Assembly (NCBI GenBank): GCA_009786175.1
Contig: WQTQ01000080.1
Span: 1 to 5,756, forward strand
From: Bacillota bacterium
Lineage (GTDB): Bacteria > Bacillota_A > Clostridia > Lachnospirales > WQUN01
Direction of reading: 5' to 3'
DNA length: 5,756 nucleotides
Below, piece by piece: positions 1-5,202 of the stretch. Within the stretch, counting starts at the first letter, position 1; the number at the start of each line of letters is the position of its first letter. The translations under genes were made by a program, and so were the position numbers. Below the pieces are notes generated by a model that ran no database searches, was not told the origin of the DNA, and was given only the letters and a program-made list of their open reading frames with translations.

Positions 1-857
1 GTCCAGCCGATAGAAATTTCCCAACTTTCCGCGAACAAAGAAAATACATCCACACAATTGGGGTATTCCCACTTCATGTTTTCGTATTCTGTGCGAAGGC
101 CGTGAATGAAGCCAAGCATGGCATGCAGGCCGCACGGGGTACTCCACGCCAACTCCTGCACCAGCAATGTCCCGCCGTCGCCGTTCAGTTCTTCCGGCTT
201 GTAAAGAATATAAGCATCCGCTTCACCTTGTTCGCTGTAATGTAAATAGGTGTATTCGCGCTTAAGATGTGGGTCCCGGTCCAATATTTCTTGCCAGGCG
301 TCACTGTCACGGAGTATTGCCATGTTTTTATCGCGAATAAACGCATTATAAACCGCAGCAAAATCTGAAAAATCCCCACCTTTTCGGTAAGATTTTACCC
401 CGTCCGGGTACGGGTAGCCAACCATTGATGAAATAGGAATTTCTGCCTGATAACGGGTGTAGGACTGCTCGTACCCAAATTTTCGGTAATAGGAATATGA
501 AAATGGGTACACAAAAGAGAATATTTGCCCATTATCTTTCATTTCTGTAAAAATACTCTTAAGCATTTCCCGTACAAACCCCTTGTTACGCGCTTCCGGC
601 AATGTGGCAACACCGGAGACTATCCCTGTGGATACCGGGCGGTTGTTAAATTGCATATCAAGCGGGGTGTACTCTACGCACGAACATAGCGTGCCGTCTT
701 CCAGGAACCCGCCCCATGCATTTTCATAGCCCTCGGAATGGGCCATTGGGTCCTTAAGCCACTCGTAGCGGTCTTCCGGTTCGAAGTCCAAAAAGCAAGT
801 AGAGTGAAGAAGGAGTTTGTGGACATTTTCTTCCGGTTTTAGTTTTCTAATTTTCAT
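1..857 (-). CDS. Eis-like GNAT family N-acetyltransferase (3' end cut by window edge)
   Basis: Acetyl-CoA-dependent acetyltransferase of the GNAT superfamily, most like the Eis group; it would be cytosolic and its substrate cannot be told from sequence. 285 residues are visible and no stop is reached. Eis-type proteins are about 400 residues, so the C-terminal part, usually an SCP2-like domain, lies beyond the edge. The acetyl-CoA-binding motif A is at about residues 80-100 (VATLPEARNKGF, with R90 and G93 in the pyrophosphate-binding loop). Residues 113-130 (FSFVYPFSYSYYRKFGYE) match the segment Eis proteins carry ahead of a 'Y-x-x-F-G-Y' signature. The ATG directly abuts the yebC stop codon (TAAATG), and GGGAG lies 6 bases upstream inside yebC, so the gene is the fourth of the scfA operon and probably translationally coupled. 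Family assignment is secure. Whether it modifies aminoglycosides, proteins or a small metabolite is unknown. Confidence 0.88.
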   Translation of the reverse strand, partial: MKIRKLKPEENVHKLLLHSTCFLDFEPEDRYEWLKDPMAHSEGYENAWGGFLEDGTLCSCVEYTPLDMQFNNRPVSTGIVSGVATLPEARNKGFVREMLKSIFTEMKDNGQIFSFVYPFSYSYYRKFGYEQSYTRYQAEIPISSMVGYPYPDGVKSYRKGGDFSDFAAVYNAFIRDKNMAILRDSDAWQEILDRDPHLKREYTYLHYSEQGEADAYILYKPEELNGDGGTLLVQELAWSTPCGLHAMLGFIHGLRTEYENMKWEYPNCVDVFSLFAESWEISIGW

Positions 858-1586
858 TTACATCTCCCAATTATGGTACACATTTTGCACATCATCTTCA
901 TCGTCCAGCAAGTCCAGCAATTTGTTCATGCCTTTAAGTTCTTCCGGGGTGGAAAGGGTTGTATATGTTTGGGGCAGCATTGTTACCTCTGCAGACGCCA
1001 TGGGGATATTTGCTTGCTCTAGGGTTTCGCGCACTGCAGAGAAATTTTCCGGTGATGTAAGAATTTCGTATCCGCCTTCTTGGGTAATAAAATCGTCGGC
1101 GCCTGCGTCTGCGGTTAAAAGCATCAGATCTTCTTCACTTATGCCGCAGTCTGTTTCCACCATAATTTGCCCCACTTGGTTAAACAGGAATGATACGCAG
1201 CCTTGGGTACCCATACTGCCGCCGCCTTTTGTAAAGGCGTTGCGCACGTTGGCAGCGGCCCGGTGGCGGTTATCTGTAAGTACATTTACAATAACCGCTA
1301 CGCCGTTTGGGCCATAGCCTTCGTATGTTACGGCATCGAAATTGACTTGATCCATATCGCCCGCGGCCTTTTTTATACTGCGCTCGATTGTATCATTTGG
1401 CATGTTTTCGGCTTTACACTTGGCTATGGCGTCGCGCAAACGTATATTGGAGACAGGGTCGCCCCCGCCGCCGTGTTTTACCGCCATTGCAAGCTCGCGG
1501 CCAAGGCGGGTAAAAATACGCCCTTTTGCCGCGTCGTTCTTTTCTTTCCTGTGTTTTATGTTTGCAAACTTAGAATGACCCGCCAT
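858..1586 (-). CDS. yebC: YebC/TACO1-family translation factor (also annotated as transcriptional regulator)
   Basis: Full-length member of the YebC/PmpR/TACO1 family at 242 residues, typical for the family (about 240-250). The N-terminus MAGHSKFANIKHRKEKND is the family signature; most members have W where this one has F7. The basic N-terminal domain (about 1-75, including KGRIFTRLGRELAMAV and the conserved NIRLRDAIAKCKAENMPNDTIERSIKKA region) is followed by the acidic domains (YEGYGPNGVAVIV at 88-100, NVRNAFTKGGGSMG at 113-126). The family was long annotated as DNA-binding regulators. More recent work on YebC and mitochondrial TACO1 supports a role in relieving ribosome stalling at proline-rich stretches. 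The gene is third in the operon, 3 bases after the scfB stop, and its start codon lies in a small hairpin with that stop. The C-terminus is strongly acidic (DLLDDEDDV). Identification is secure; the operon link to SCIFF is positional only. Confidence 0.97.
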   Translation of the reverse strand: MAGHSKFANIKHRKEKNDAAKGRIFTRLGRELAMAVKHGGGGDPVSNIRLRDAIAKCKAENMPNDTIERSIKKAAGDMDQVNFDAVTYEGYGPNGVAVIVNVLTDNRHRAAANVRNAFTKGGGSMGTQGCVSFLFNQVGQIMVETDCGISEEDLMLLTADAGADDFITQEGGYEILTSPENFSAVRETLEQANIPMASAEVTMLPQTYTTLSTPEELKGMNKLLDLLDDEDDVQNVYHNWEM

Positions 1587-1598
1587 GGGTTATCCCAT
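1585..1598 (-). promoter_or_regulatory. Small hairpin joining the scfB stop and yebC start codons
   Basis: On the minus strand the junction reads ATGGGATAACCCATG. ATGGG and CCCAT form a perfect 5-bp stem with a 4-base loop ATAA. The loop holds most of the scfB stop (TAA) and the second stem arm ends on the first two bases of the yebC ATG. A ribosome finishing scfB would open the hairpin, so the layout suits translational coupling. The repeat is visible directly. The regulatory role is inference, and a 5-bp stem is short. Confidence 0.4.
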
Positions 1599-2942
1599 CC
1601 TCTCCGCCAATATATACAACGCGCATTCGATGCGCTTTTTTTGCAATTCGCAACTAATTTTATCCGGTTTTAGAATATCCCCGTGAGTGTGGTAAGCGTT
1701 GGCCATACAGCCGCCGCTGCAATAATAATGTGCCCAGCAGCTTGTACACTCCGGCTTGGCAAACACATGACATTTGCTAAACTCCGTAATCATGTCCTGT
1801 TTGACAACACCTGTATTCAAGTCTCCAAGGTGAAACTTTTCGTCCCCAACAAATTGGTGGCACGGGTACAATTGCCCGCTTGGGGTAACCGCCAAATATT
1901 CCGACCCCGCACCACAGCCGGTTACACGCTTAGCAAGGCATGGGCCGCCTTCCAGGTCCATTTCAAAATGGAAGAAGTGTACGCCCTGTCCTGCCCGTTC
2001 CCGCTGCAAAAGCGCGTCTGCAAGCTTTTCGTATTCCGCAAATAAAATGGGCAAGTCCTGCCGGCGCAAAGAGTAATCGGCTTCCTGGGGTGCCACAACC
2101 GGCTCTATGGAAATGTGCTTAAACCCAATGTCTGCCAGGTGCATAACATCCGCCGCAAAATCTTGGTTATACCGGGTAAACGTGCCGCGTACATAGTACT
2201 TTTCGTGGTTGCGGGAGTCTGCCAGTGCTTTGACTTTTTGCGAAATTTGGGCATAACTGCCGCTGCCGTCATGCTTTACGCGCATCTTATCATGTACCTC
2301 CGGCCGCCCGTCCAAACTGAGTACAACATTGTCAAAATGCTTGTTTATGTACTCGTTTGCTTCGCCGGTTAAAAGCGCACCGTTGGTGGTTAATGTAAAA
2401 CGGAACTTTTTACCCGCCTCTTTCTCGCGCACACGGCCATAGGCTACAAGCTCTTTTACGGTTTCAAAATTTAGCATGGGTTCGCCGCCAAAAAAATCTA
2501 CTTCCAAGTTGCGGCGCGCGCCGGAATTTTCAATCAAAAAATCAAGGGCCTTTTTGCCAACTTCAAGCGGCATTAATCCCCTGTCAATGTCATTTGCGTT
2601 ATATGTTCCGTCTCCTGCAAAACAATACTTGCATTGCAAGTTGCAATCGTGAGCCATATGCAAACAAAGAGCCTTAACTACCGGTTTACGGGTTTGCATG
2701 TGTGCGTTAACGGCCCCGGAACTATCCTGTGTAAACAGTTGATTTTGATCTATCAAGCTGCGGATTTCCGCTTCAATTGCGGAGAGCTCTTCCGACCGGG
2801 AATTTATTAATAAAGACAACGCTTGCGGGTTGCCTGTAAGCCCCTTTATAACGGCAAGGGCCGCATCATCCATTTGATGGAGTGAGCCGCTGCCCACATC
2901 CAAAACCAGATTACGCGACCCTATTGTAAAACAGTGAATCAC
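1590..2942 (-). CDS. scfB: SCIFF peptide maturase, radical SAM/SPASM thioether-forming enzyme
   Basis: Radical SAM enzyme that installs Cys-to-Thr-type thioether cross-links in the SCIFF precursor, the family of CteB and Tte1186. Translated from GTG at 2942 it has 450 residues, the usual size, and begins VIHCFTIGSRNLVLDV, matching the family N-terminus (normally 'MIHxF...N.VLDV.SG..H..D'), a small peptide-recognition (RRE-like) domain at about 1-80. The radical SAM cluster motif is C100-x3-C104-x2-C107 (CNLQCKYC), followed by GGEP at 152-155. The C-terminal SPASM region holding auxiliary iron-sulfur clusters has C335, C343, C361 and the CxxCx5CxxxC set C399, C402, C408, C412, then C431. The same frame stays open to an ATG at 3014, but that start would bury the N-terminus in scfA and adds 24 residues atypical of the family. 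The GTG sits 2 bases after the scfA stop, with a weak GAGAAATAG upstream, so coupling is expected. Family assignment is very strong; the start is chosen by family length and context. Confidence 0.95.
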   Translation of the reverse strand: MIHCFTIGSRNLVLDVGSGSLHQMDDAALAVIKGLTGNPQALSLLINSRSEELSAIEAEIRSLIDQNQLFTQDSSGAVNAHMQTRKPVVKALCLHMAHDCNLQCKYCFAGDGTYNANDIDRGLMPLEVGKKALDFLIENSGARRNLEVDFFGGEPMLNFETVKELVAYGRVREKEAGKKFRFTLTTNGALLTGEANEYINKHFDNVVLSLDGRPEVHDKMRVKHDGSGSYAQISQKVKALADSRNHEKYYVRGTFTRYNQDFAADVMHLADIGFKHISIEPVVAPQEADYSLRRQDLPILFAEYEKLADALLQRERAGQGVHFFHFEMDLEGGPCLAKRVTGCGAGSEYLAVTPSGQLYPCHQFVGDEKFHLGDLNTGVVKQDMITEFSKCHVFAKPECTSCWAHYYCSGGCMANAYHTHGDILKPDKISCELQKKRIECALYILAERMG

Positions 2943-2944
2943 GC

Positions 2945-3097
2945 CTATTTCTCGCAAGCTTGGTTTGCGACAGTGCAGGATGTCTTGCAAGCGGACTGAC
3001 AAGATGTTTGGCACTCACCGCAGCCCATAGCTTCTTTATGAGCGTCTTCATTTTTTTGAACTAAGTTACCAACTACAATTGTTTTGATATGTGACAT
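2945..3097 (-). CDS. scfA: SCIFF (six-cysteines-in-forty-five) ranthipeptide precursor
   Basis: Precursor peptide of the SCIFF family, a ribosomally made peptide modified by the adjacent scfB product. From the ATG at 3097 it is 50 residues, starting MSHIKTIVVGNLVQ and ending in a core with exactly six cysteines, at 26, 29, 33, 37, 41 and 48 (CGECQTSCQSACKTSC, then TVANQACEK). This core is nearly invariant across Clostridia. The N-terminal 25 residues form the leader bound by the maturase. The SCIFF thioether reported for related peptides joins a cysteine to a threonine five residues later; by spacing that would be C37 to T42 here (inference from memory of CteA/Tte1186 numbering). The ATG at 3097 is preceded by AAAGGGACG. 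An in-frame ATG at 3130 would add 11 residues but lies almost at the predicted transcription start and lacks a ribosome-binding site. The mature product's function is unknown in the family. Confidence 0.96.
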   Translation of the reverse strand: MSHIKTIVVGNLVQKNEDAHKEAMGCGECQTSCQSACKTSCTVANQACEK

Positions 3098-3102
3098 TTT
3101 TA

Positions 3103-3111
3103 CGTCCCTTT
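3103..3111 (-). promoter_or_regulatory. Ribosome-binding site of scfA
   Basis: AAAGGGACG on the minus strand lies 5 bases before the ATG at 3097. It decides the short 50-residue start over the in-frame ATG at 3130, which has no comparable site and falls at the predicted transcription start. Confidence 0.65.
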
Positions 3112-3138
3112 CAAAATAAATATTTTGCACACATCACA

Positions 3139-3167
3139 ATAATAACGCCGATTTTCCTATGTGTCCA
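3139..3167 (-). promoter_or_regulatory. Sigma-A-type promoter of the scfA operon
   Basis: On the minus strand, TGGACA (3167-3162, 5 of 6 matches to TTGACA) is separated by exactly 17 bases from TATTAT (3144-3139, 5 of 6 matches to TATAAT). Transcription would start near 3132, giving a leader of about 35 bases before the scfA ATG. This is the best vegetative promoter in the divergent region and the only convincing one ahead of the four-gene operon. Confidence 0.68.
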
Positions 3168-3197
3168 GTATAAAATTTCATATGCAGCATCATAATT
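3168..3197 (+). promoter_or_regulatory. Candidate forespore (sigma-G/F-like) promoter of the spore-protein gene
   Basis: GTATA (3168-3172) and CATAATT (3191-3197) with an 18-base spacer resemble the Bacillus/Clostridium sigma-G consensus (gHATR, 18, cATwhTA), with only the last -10 base off. Alpha/beta SASP genes are classically under sigma-G control, so the fit is expected from the gene downstream. A caveat is that transcription would start near 3204, putting the ribosome-binding site at the extreme 5' end of the message. Its -35 element directly abuts the -35 of the scfA promoter on the other strand. Confidence 0.4.
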
Positions 3198-3204
3198 CAT
3201 TTAT

Positions 3205-3212
3205 GGAGGTGA
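3205..3212 (+). promoter_or_regulatory. Ribosome-binding site deciding a GTG start for the spore-protein gene
   Basis: GGAGGTGA, an almost perfect anti-16S match, lies 4 bases before GTG at 3217. It supports the GTG over the in-frame ATG at 3235, which has no such site. Confidence 0.75.
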
Positions 3213-3216
3213 AATT

Positions 3217-3369
3217 GTGAAAGAAAATGATATAATGAAGTATGAAATTGCAGAAGAGCTGGGCTTACTTGAAAAAGTAAACACCACCGGTTGGAAAAGC
3301 CTGACCACAAAAGAAAGCGGCCGCATTGGCGGGCTGCTTGCAAAAAGGAAAAAGCAAAGGGGTAACTAA
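3217..3369 (+). CDS. Small acid-soluble spore protein, alpha/beta-type (minor, SspF-like)
   Basis: Fifty residues read from GTG. The protein carries the two conserved blocks of alpha/beta-type SASPs: KYEIAEELGLLEKV at 8-21, which contains the site where the germination protease GPR normally cuts (after the E of 'E-I-A', here E10/I11), and LTTKESGRIGGLLAKRKK at 29-46, the equivalent of the family's 'LT-x-[RK]-E-x-G-x-x-G-G-x-x-x-[KR]' DNA-binding segment. The tryptophan after the first block (TGW at 24-26) and the short C-terminus fit the minor SspF-like clostridial variants better than the major SASPs of about 60-70 residues. These proteins coat spore DNA in the forespore and protect it from UV and chemicals. 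The gene starts a plus-strand unit with a methyltransferase 2 bases downstream and has a plausible forespore promoter. Assignment rests on motif recognition in a very short protein. Confidence 0.82.
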   Translation: MKENDIMKYEIAEELGLLEKVNTTGWKSLTTKESGRIGGLLAKRKKQRGN

Positions 3370-3371
3370 AC

Positions 3372-4133
3372 ATGGATTCTTATATTGGTTTTGCACAGGT
3401 ATACGACCGGTTAATGACAAATGTTCCCTACGAAAAGTGGGGTAACTACATAGACGGGATACTTAAACAAAAGCTGGCAAAAGAAGAAAGCCCGCTGGTT
3501 GTAGACCTTGCCTGCGGGACGGGAACAATGACATTATTTTTGGCAAACAAAAATTATGACATGATTGGCGTAGATATTTCTGCGGATATGCTGGCCGAAG
3601 CGCAGCAGAAATCCTATGAAGCCGGGCATAATATACTATTCCTGGCGCAAGACATGCGCAAATTAGACCTTTTTGGTACAGTTGACGCAATAGTAAGTGT
3701 GTGCGACGGGATAAATTACATCCTTACACCGGATGAAATTGCCGCAGTATTTAAACGCGTCCGGTTGTTTTTAAACCCAGCCGGAGTATTTATTTTTGAC
3801 ATGAATACAGAGTACAAATTCAAAAACCTTTTTGGCCGCCGAAGTTTTGAAGCTAAAACCGAAAACGGACCTGCATATGAATGGGATAATAATTATGACG
3901 AAAACATAAAAATAAACGAATACAGCGTACGTTTTTATCCGGACGGTAACTTTGACAGTGACAACTTTTTTACAGAAATCCACAGGCAGCGTGCATATGA
4001 ATGCCAAGACATAATAGTAATGCTGAATGAAGCGGGGTTTAGCAAAGTTTCGGCCTGTCACAATTATACCCACGAACCAGCAAAGCCCGATTCTCCAAGA
4101 ATTACATTTATAGCAGAAGTATCTACCCCCTGA
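3372..4133 (+). CDS. Class I SAM-dependent methyltransferase, YqeM-like
   Basis: A 253-residue Rossmann-fold methyltransferase. Motif I, which binds S-adenosylmethionine, is VVDLACGTGTMT at 43-54. The acidic residue binding the ribose is D68 in GVDIS. AQDMRKLDL at 92-100 and VSVCDGINYI at 109-118 supply the adenine-binding and post-motif strands. The N-terminus (YIGFAQVYDRLMTNVPYEKW) and overall length resemble Bacillus YqeM, a protein of unknown substrate encoded near nadD and rsfS. It begins 2 bases after the spore-protein stop, with AAAGGGGT 8 bases upstream overlapping the end of that gene, so the two are probably co-transcribed and coupled. Its stop codon TGA lies inside the left arm of a strong inverted repeat. 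The fold and cofactor are certain; the substrate is unknown and YqeM orthology is from remembered sequence similarity. Confidence 0.9.
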   Translation: MDSYIGFAQVYDRLMTNVPYEKWGNYIDGILKQKLAKEESPLVVDLACGTGTMTLFLANKNYDMIGVDISADMLAEAQQKSYEAGHNILFLAQDMRKLDLFGTVDAIVSVCDGINYILTPDEIAAVFKRVRLFLNPAGVFIFDMNTEYKFKNLFGRRSFEAKTENGPAYEWDNNYDENIKINEYSVRFYPDGNFDSDNFFTEIHRQRAYECQDIIVMLNEAGFSKVSACHNYTHEPAKPDSPRITFIAEVSTP

Positions 4134-4164
4134 TATCATATTTGCAATGTGATATCAGGGGGTA
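4124..4164. terminator. Perfect inverted repeat between convergent genes, probable bidirectional terminator
   Basis: TACCCCCTGATATCA (4124-4138) and its exact complement TGATATCAGGGGGTA (4150-4164) form a 15-bp stem. An 11-base loop region can pair further (A-T pairs plus one G-T) down to a 3-base loop. It lies between the methyltransferase and the convergent gene ending at 4170, 5 bases from that gene's stop. Neither side has a T-tract, so it is not a textbook intrinsic terminator. It could act as a U-less terminator or as a 3'-end stabiliser for both messages. The repeat is certain; the role is inferred from position. Confidence 0.7.
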
Positions 4165-4169
4165 TGTTA

Positions 4170-5039
4170 CTAGGCTTCCTCCAACGAACGGGCTCCCCTA
4201 CCTTTTGGGATGCATTCGCTTATACCCGCAATAAACTCTTTCCGCTGCGGCGGCGCGAAAATATCCATCGGAAAATCCAGATCTTCGAAATACTCACAAG
4301 GATTTATGTCGCCTTGGTCGTTGCACTCATCCGGTATACAAAAGCCCTTGCTTTGAACATTCAAATGCACTAAGCGGAATAACTTCAATATACTGAACAA
4401 CCCAATTGTTACATGAACCTCGCTGTGGCCGCGGTGATGATGCAATTTTGCGTCAAGTCCAACGGCTTTTGCTTCTACCCAAATAAACGGTGCGGCGGCA
4501 AATGTCTCGCCGGAACCTTTGTATAGGTCTGTTCCGATAACCAAGTCTGCACCTACAGAGCCAAACAGCGTGGCCTTCATATTAAACAAACTTGTGGCGT
4601 CTACATGGTTAATAATAGTGCCACCGGCTTCACGGAATGTCAGACGGTATTCGAACACGTATTTAATATCTACATCCCAATAACCGGCGCGGAACGGGCT
4701 TGGCTGTTTGTCTACGACCTGAATCCTTTTAATTTTCACTTTATCCATAGTAACGGAAGCGGCCCCGCTCAAGGGCTGGATAACGTCACCTTCGTTGTGT
4801 GTTGTGTCACCTACGGCACACATACTCGCGGCACGTGCAGGGCCAAGTTCACGCGGCGTTAAGCAATTTTGCCTGCGGCAGCTGTCATAGACTTTGTACG
4901 CTATAATACATTCGTCCTTTACTCTTCTGCGGTCATCGGCTGCAACCGGACCGCTGTGTTTTTCCGTTGGCATTTCAACCGGCCTTTCGGCCGGTCTTTC
5001 CGCCAAAACCGGAGTATCATGCATTTCAAATGCTCCCAC
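4170..5039 (-). CDS. Conserved clostridial-type protein of unknown function, cysteine-containing, possibly spore-related
   Basis: A 289-residue protein read from GTG at 5039, with AGGAGGT 7 bases upstream. I do not recognise a named family, although blocks such as CIIAYKVYDSCRRQNCLTP (44-62) and VVDKQPSPFRAGYWDVDIKY (108-127) recall uncharacterised clostridial proteins. Residues 1-40 are charged and proline-rich with an ERPAERP repeat, and look disordered. Residues 95-230 read as alternating beta strands (DVDIKYVFEYRLTF, FNMKATLFG, FIWVEAKAVGL, VHVTIGLFSILKLFRLVHL). There is a histidine cluster HHHRGH at 200-205, and residues 230-265 are conserved-looking (SKGFCIPDEC...CEYF...DFPMDIFAPP). Eight cysteines (44, 54, 59, 74, 234, 239, 248, 276) fall in two groups, suggesting metal binding or disulfide cross-linking. 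There is no signal peptide or membrane segment. Low-confidence inference: a spore coat or morphogenesis protein, given a sigma-K-like promoter and a spore gene nearby. Confidence 0.85.
   Translation of the reverse strand: MGAFEMHDTPVLAERPAERPVEMPTEKHSGPVAADDRRRVKDECIIAYKVYDSCRRQNCLTPRELGPARAASMCAVGDTTHNEGDVIQPLSGAASVTMDKVKIKRIQVVDKQPSPFRAGYWDVDIKYVFEYRLTFREAGGTIINHVDATSLFNMKATLFGSVGADLVIGTDLYKGSGETFAAAPFIWVEAKAVGLDAKLHHHRGHSEVHVTIGLFSILKLFRLVHLNVQSKGFCIPDECNDQGDINPCEYFEDLDFPMDIFAPPQRKEFIAGISECIPKGRGARSLEEA
4978..4995 (-). repeat. GC-rich hairpin with GAAA tetraloop inside the 5' coding region
   Basis: On the minus strand ACCGGCC, GAAA, GGCCGGT forms a 7-bp perfect stem capped by a GNRA-type tetraloop. 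It lies about 45 bases into the coding sequence of the unknown 289-residue protein and encodes its ERPAERP repeat (RPAERP, codons for residues 15-20 and neighbours). It may be just a by-product of the amino-acid repeat. Confidence 0.5.
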
Positions 5040-5046
5040 TGTCGAT

Positions 5047-5053
5047 ACCTCCT
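5047..5053 (-). promoter_or_regulatory. Ribosome-binding site deciding a GTG start
   Basis: AGGAGGT on the minus strand, a perfect core match, lies 7 bases before GTG at 5039. The next in-frame ATG, five codons further in, is too far away to use it, so GTG is the start. Confidence 0.8.
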
Positions 5054-5113
5054 ATATAAGCAAAAGCACGGCAAACCAAGGCGGGGCCTATGTTTGCCAT
5101 AACTTAATCTTTG

Positions 5114-5128
5114 GTACAGTATATGTAC
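5114..5128. repeat. Short inverted repeat GTACA-N5-TGTAC in the divergent intergenic region
   Basis: GTACAGTATATGTAC has perfectly complementary 5-base arms around a 5-base centre. It lies between nadD and the divergent unknown gene, upstream of the nadD -35 element and across the candidate -10 element on the minus strand. This could be an operator, but arms of this length arise often by chance. Confidence 0.3.
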
Positions 5129-5144
5129 AACTTATTTATGTGTG
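5117..5144 (-). promoter_or_regulatory. Weak candidate sigma-K-like promoter of the unknown 289-residue gene
   Basis: On the minus strand CACA (5144-5141) and CATATACTG (5125-5117) are 15 bases apart, matching the sigma-K pattern mACm, 15-16, CATAnnnTA except for the last base. Transcription from here would give a leader of about 70 bases. The motifs are short, so chance is a real alternative. I saw no convincing sigma-A promoter for this gene. Confidence 0.25.
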
Positions 5145-5170
5145 ACATACAGCCAATTGAGTGGTATGAT
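5142..5170 (+). promoter_or_regulatory. Sigma-A-type extended -10 promoter of nadD
   Basis: GTGACA (5142-5147, 5 of 6 to TTGACA) and TATGAT (5165-5170, 5 of 6 to TATAAT) are exactly 17 bases apart. The -10 is preceded by TGG, an extended -10 element. Transcription would start near 5177, about 26 bases before the nadD ATG, leaving room for the AAAGGGGA ribosome-binding site at 5188-5195. Confidence 0.7.
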
Positions 5171-5202
5171 AATAATTACTCTTACACAAAGGGGATATTG
5201 AC

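Noticed and set aside
817..1317. Plus-strand open frame of 166 residues across yebC
   Set aside because: Antisense shadow of a clear family member; serine-rich low-complexity translation and no ribosome-binding site.
1203..1673. Plus-strand open frame of 156 residues
   Set aside because: Antisense to yebC and the end of scfB; the translation resembles no family and both opposing genes are certain.
2943..3014. Upstream extension of the SCIFF maturase to the ATG at 3014
   Set aside because: It overlaps the scfA coding core in another frame, adds residues absent from the family, and has no need given the GTG at 2942.
3098..3130. Eleven-residue N-terminal extension of the SCIFF peptide
   Set aside because: The ATG at 3130 is at the predicted transcription start without a ribosome-binding site; the ATG at 3097 has one and gives the standard MxHIKT start.
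3771..4139. Minus-strand open frame of 122 residues opposite the methyltransferase
   Set aside because: Shadow of a gene with intact catalytic motifs; hydrophobic, biased translation and no translation signals.
4869..5145. Plus-strand open frames across the start of the unknown 289-residue gene
   Set aside because: Antisense to a gene with a perfect ribosome-binding site; no start signals of their own.
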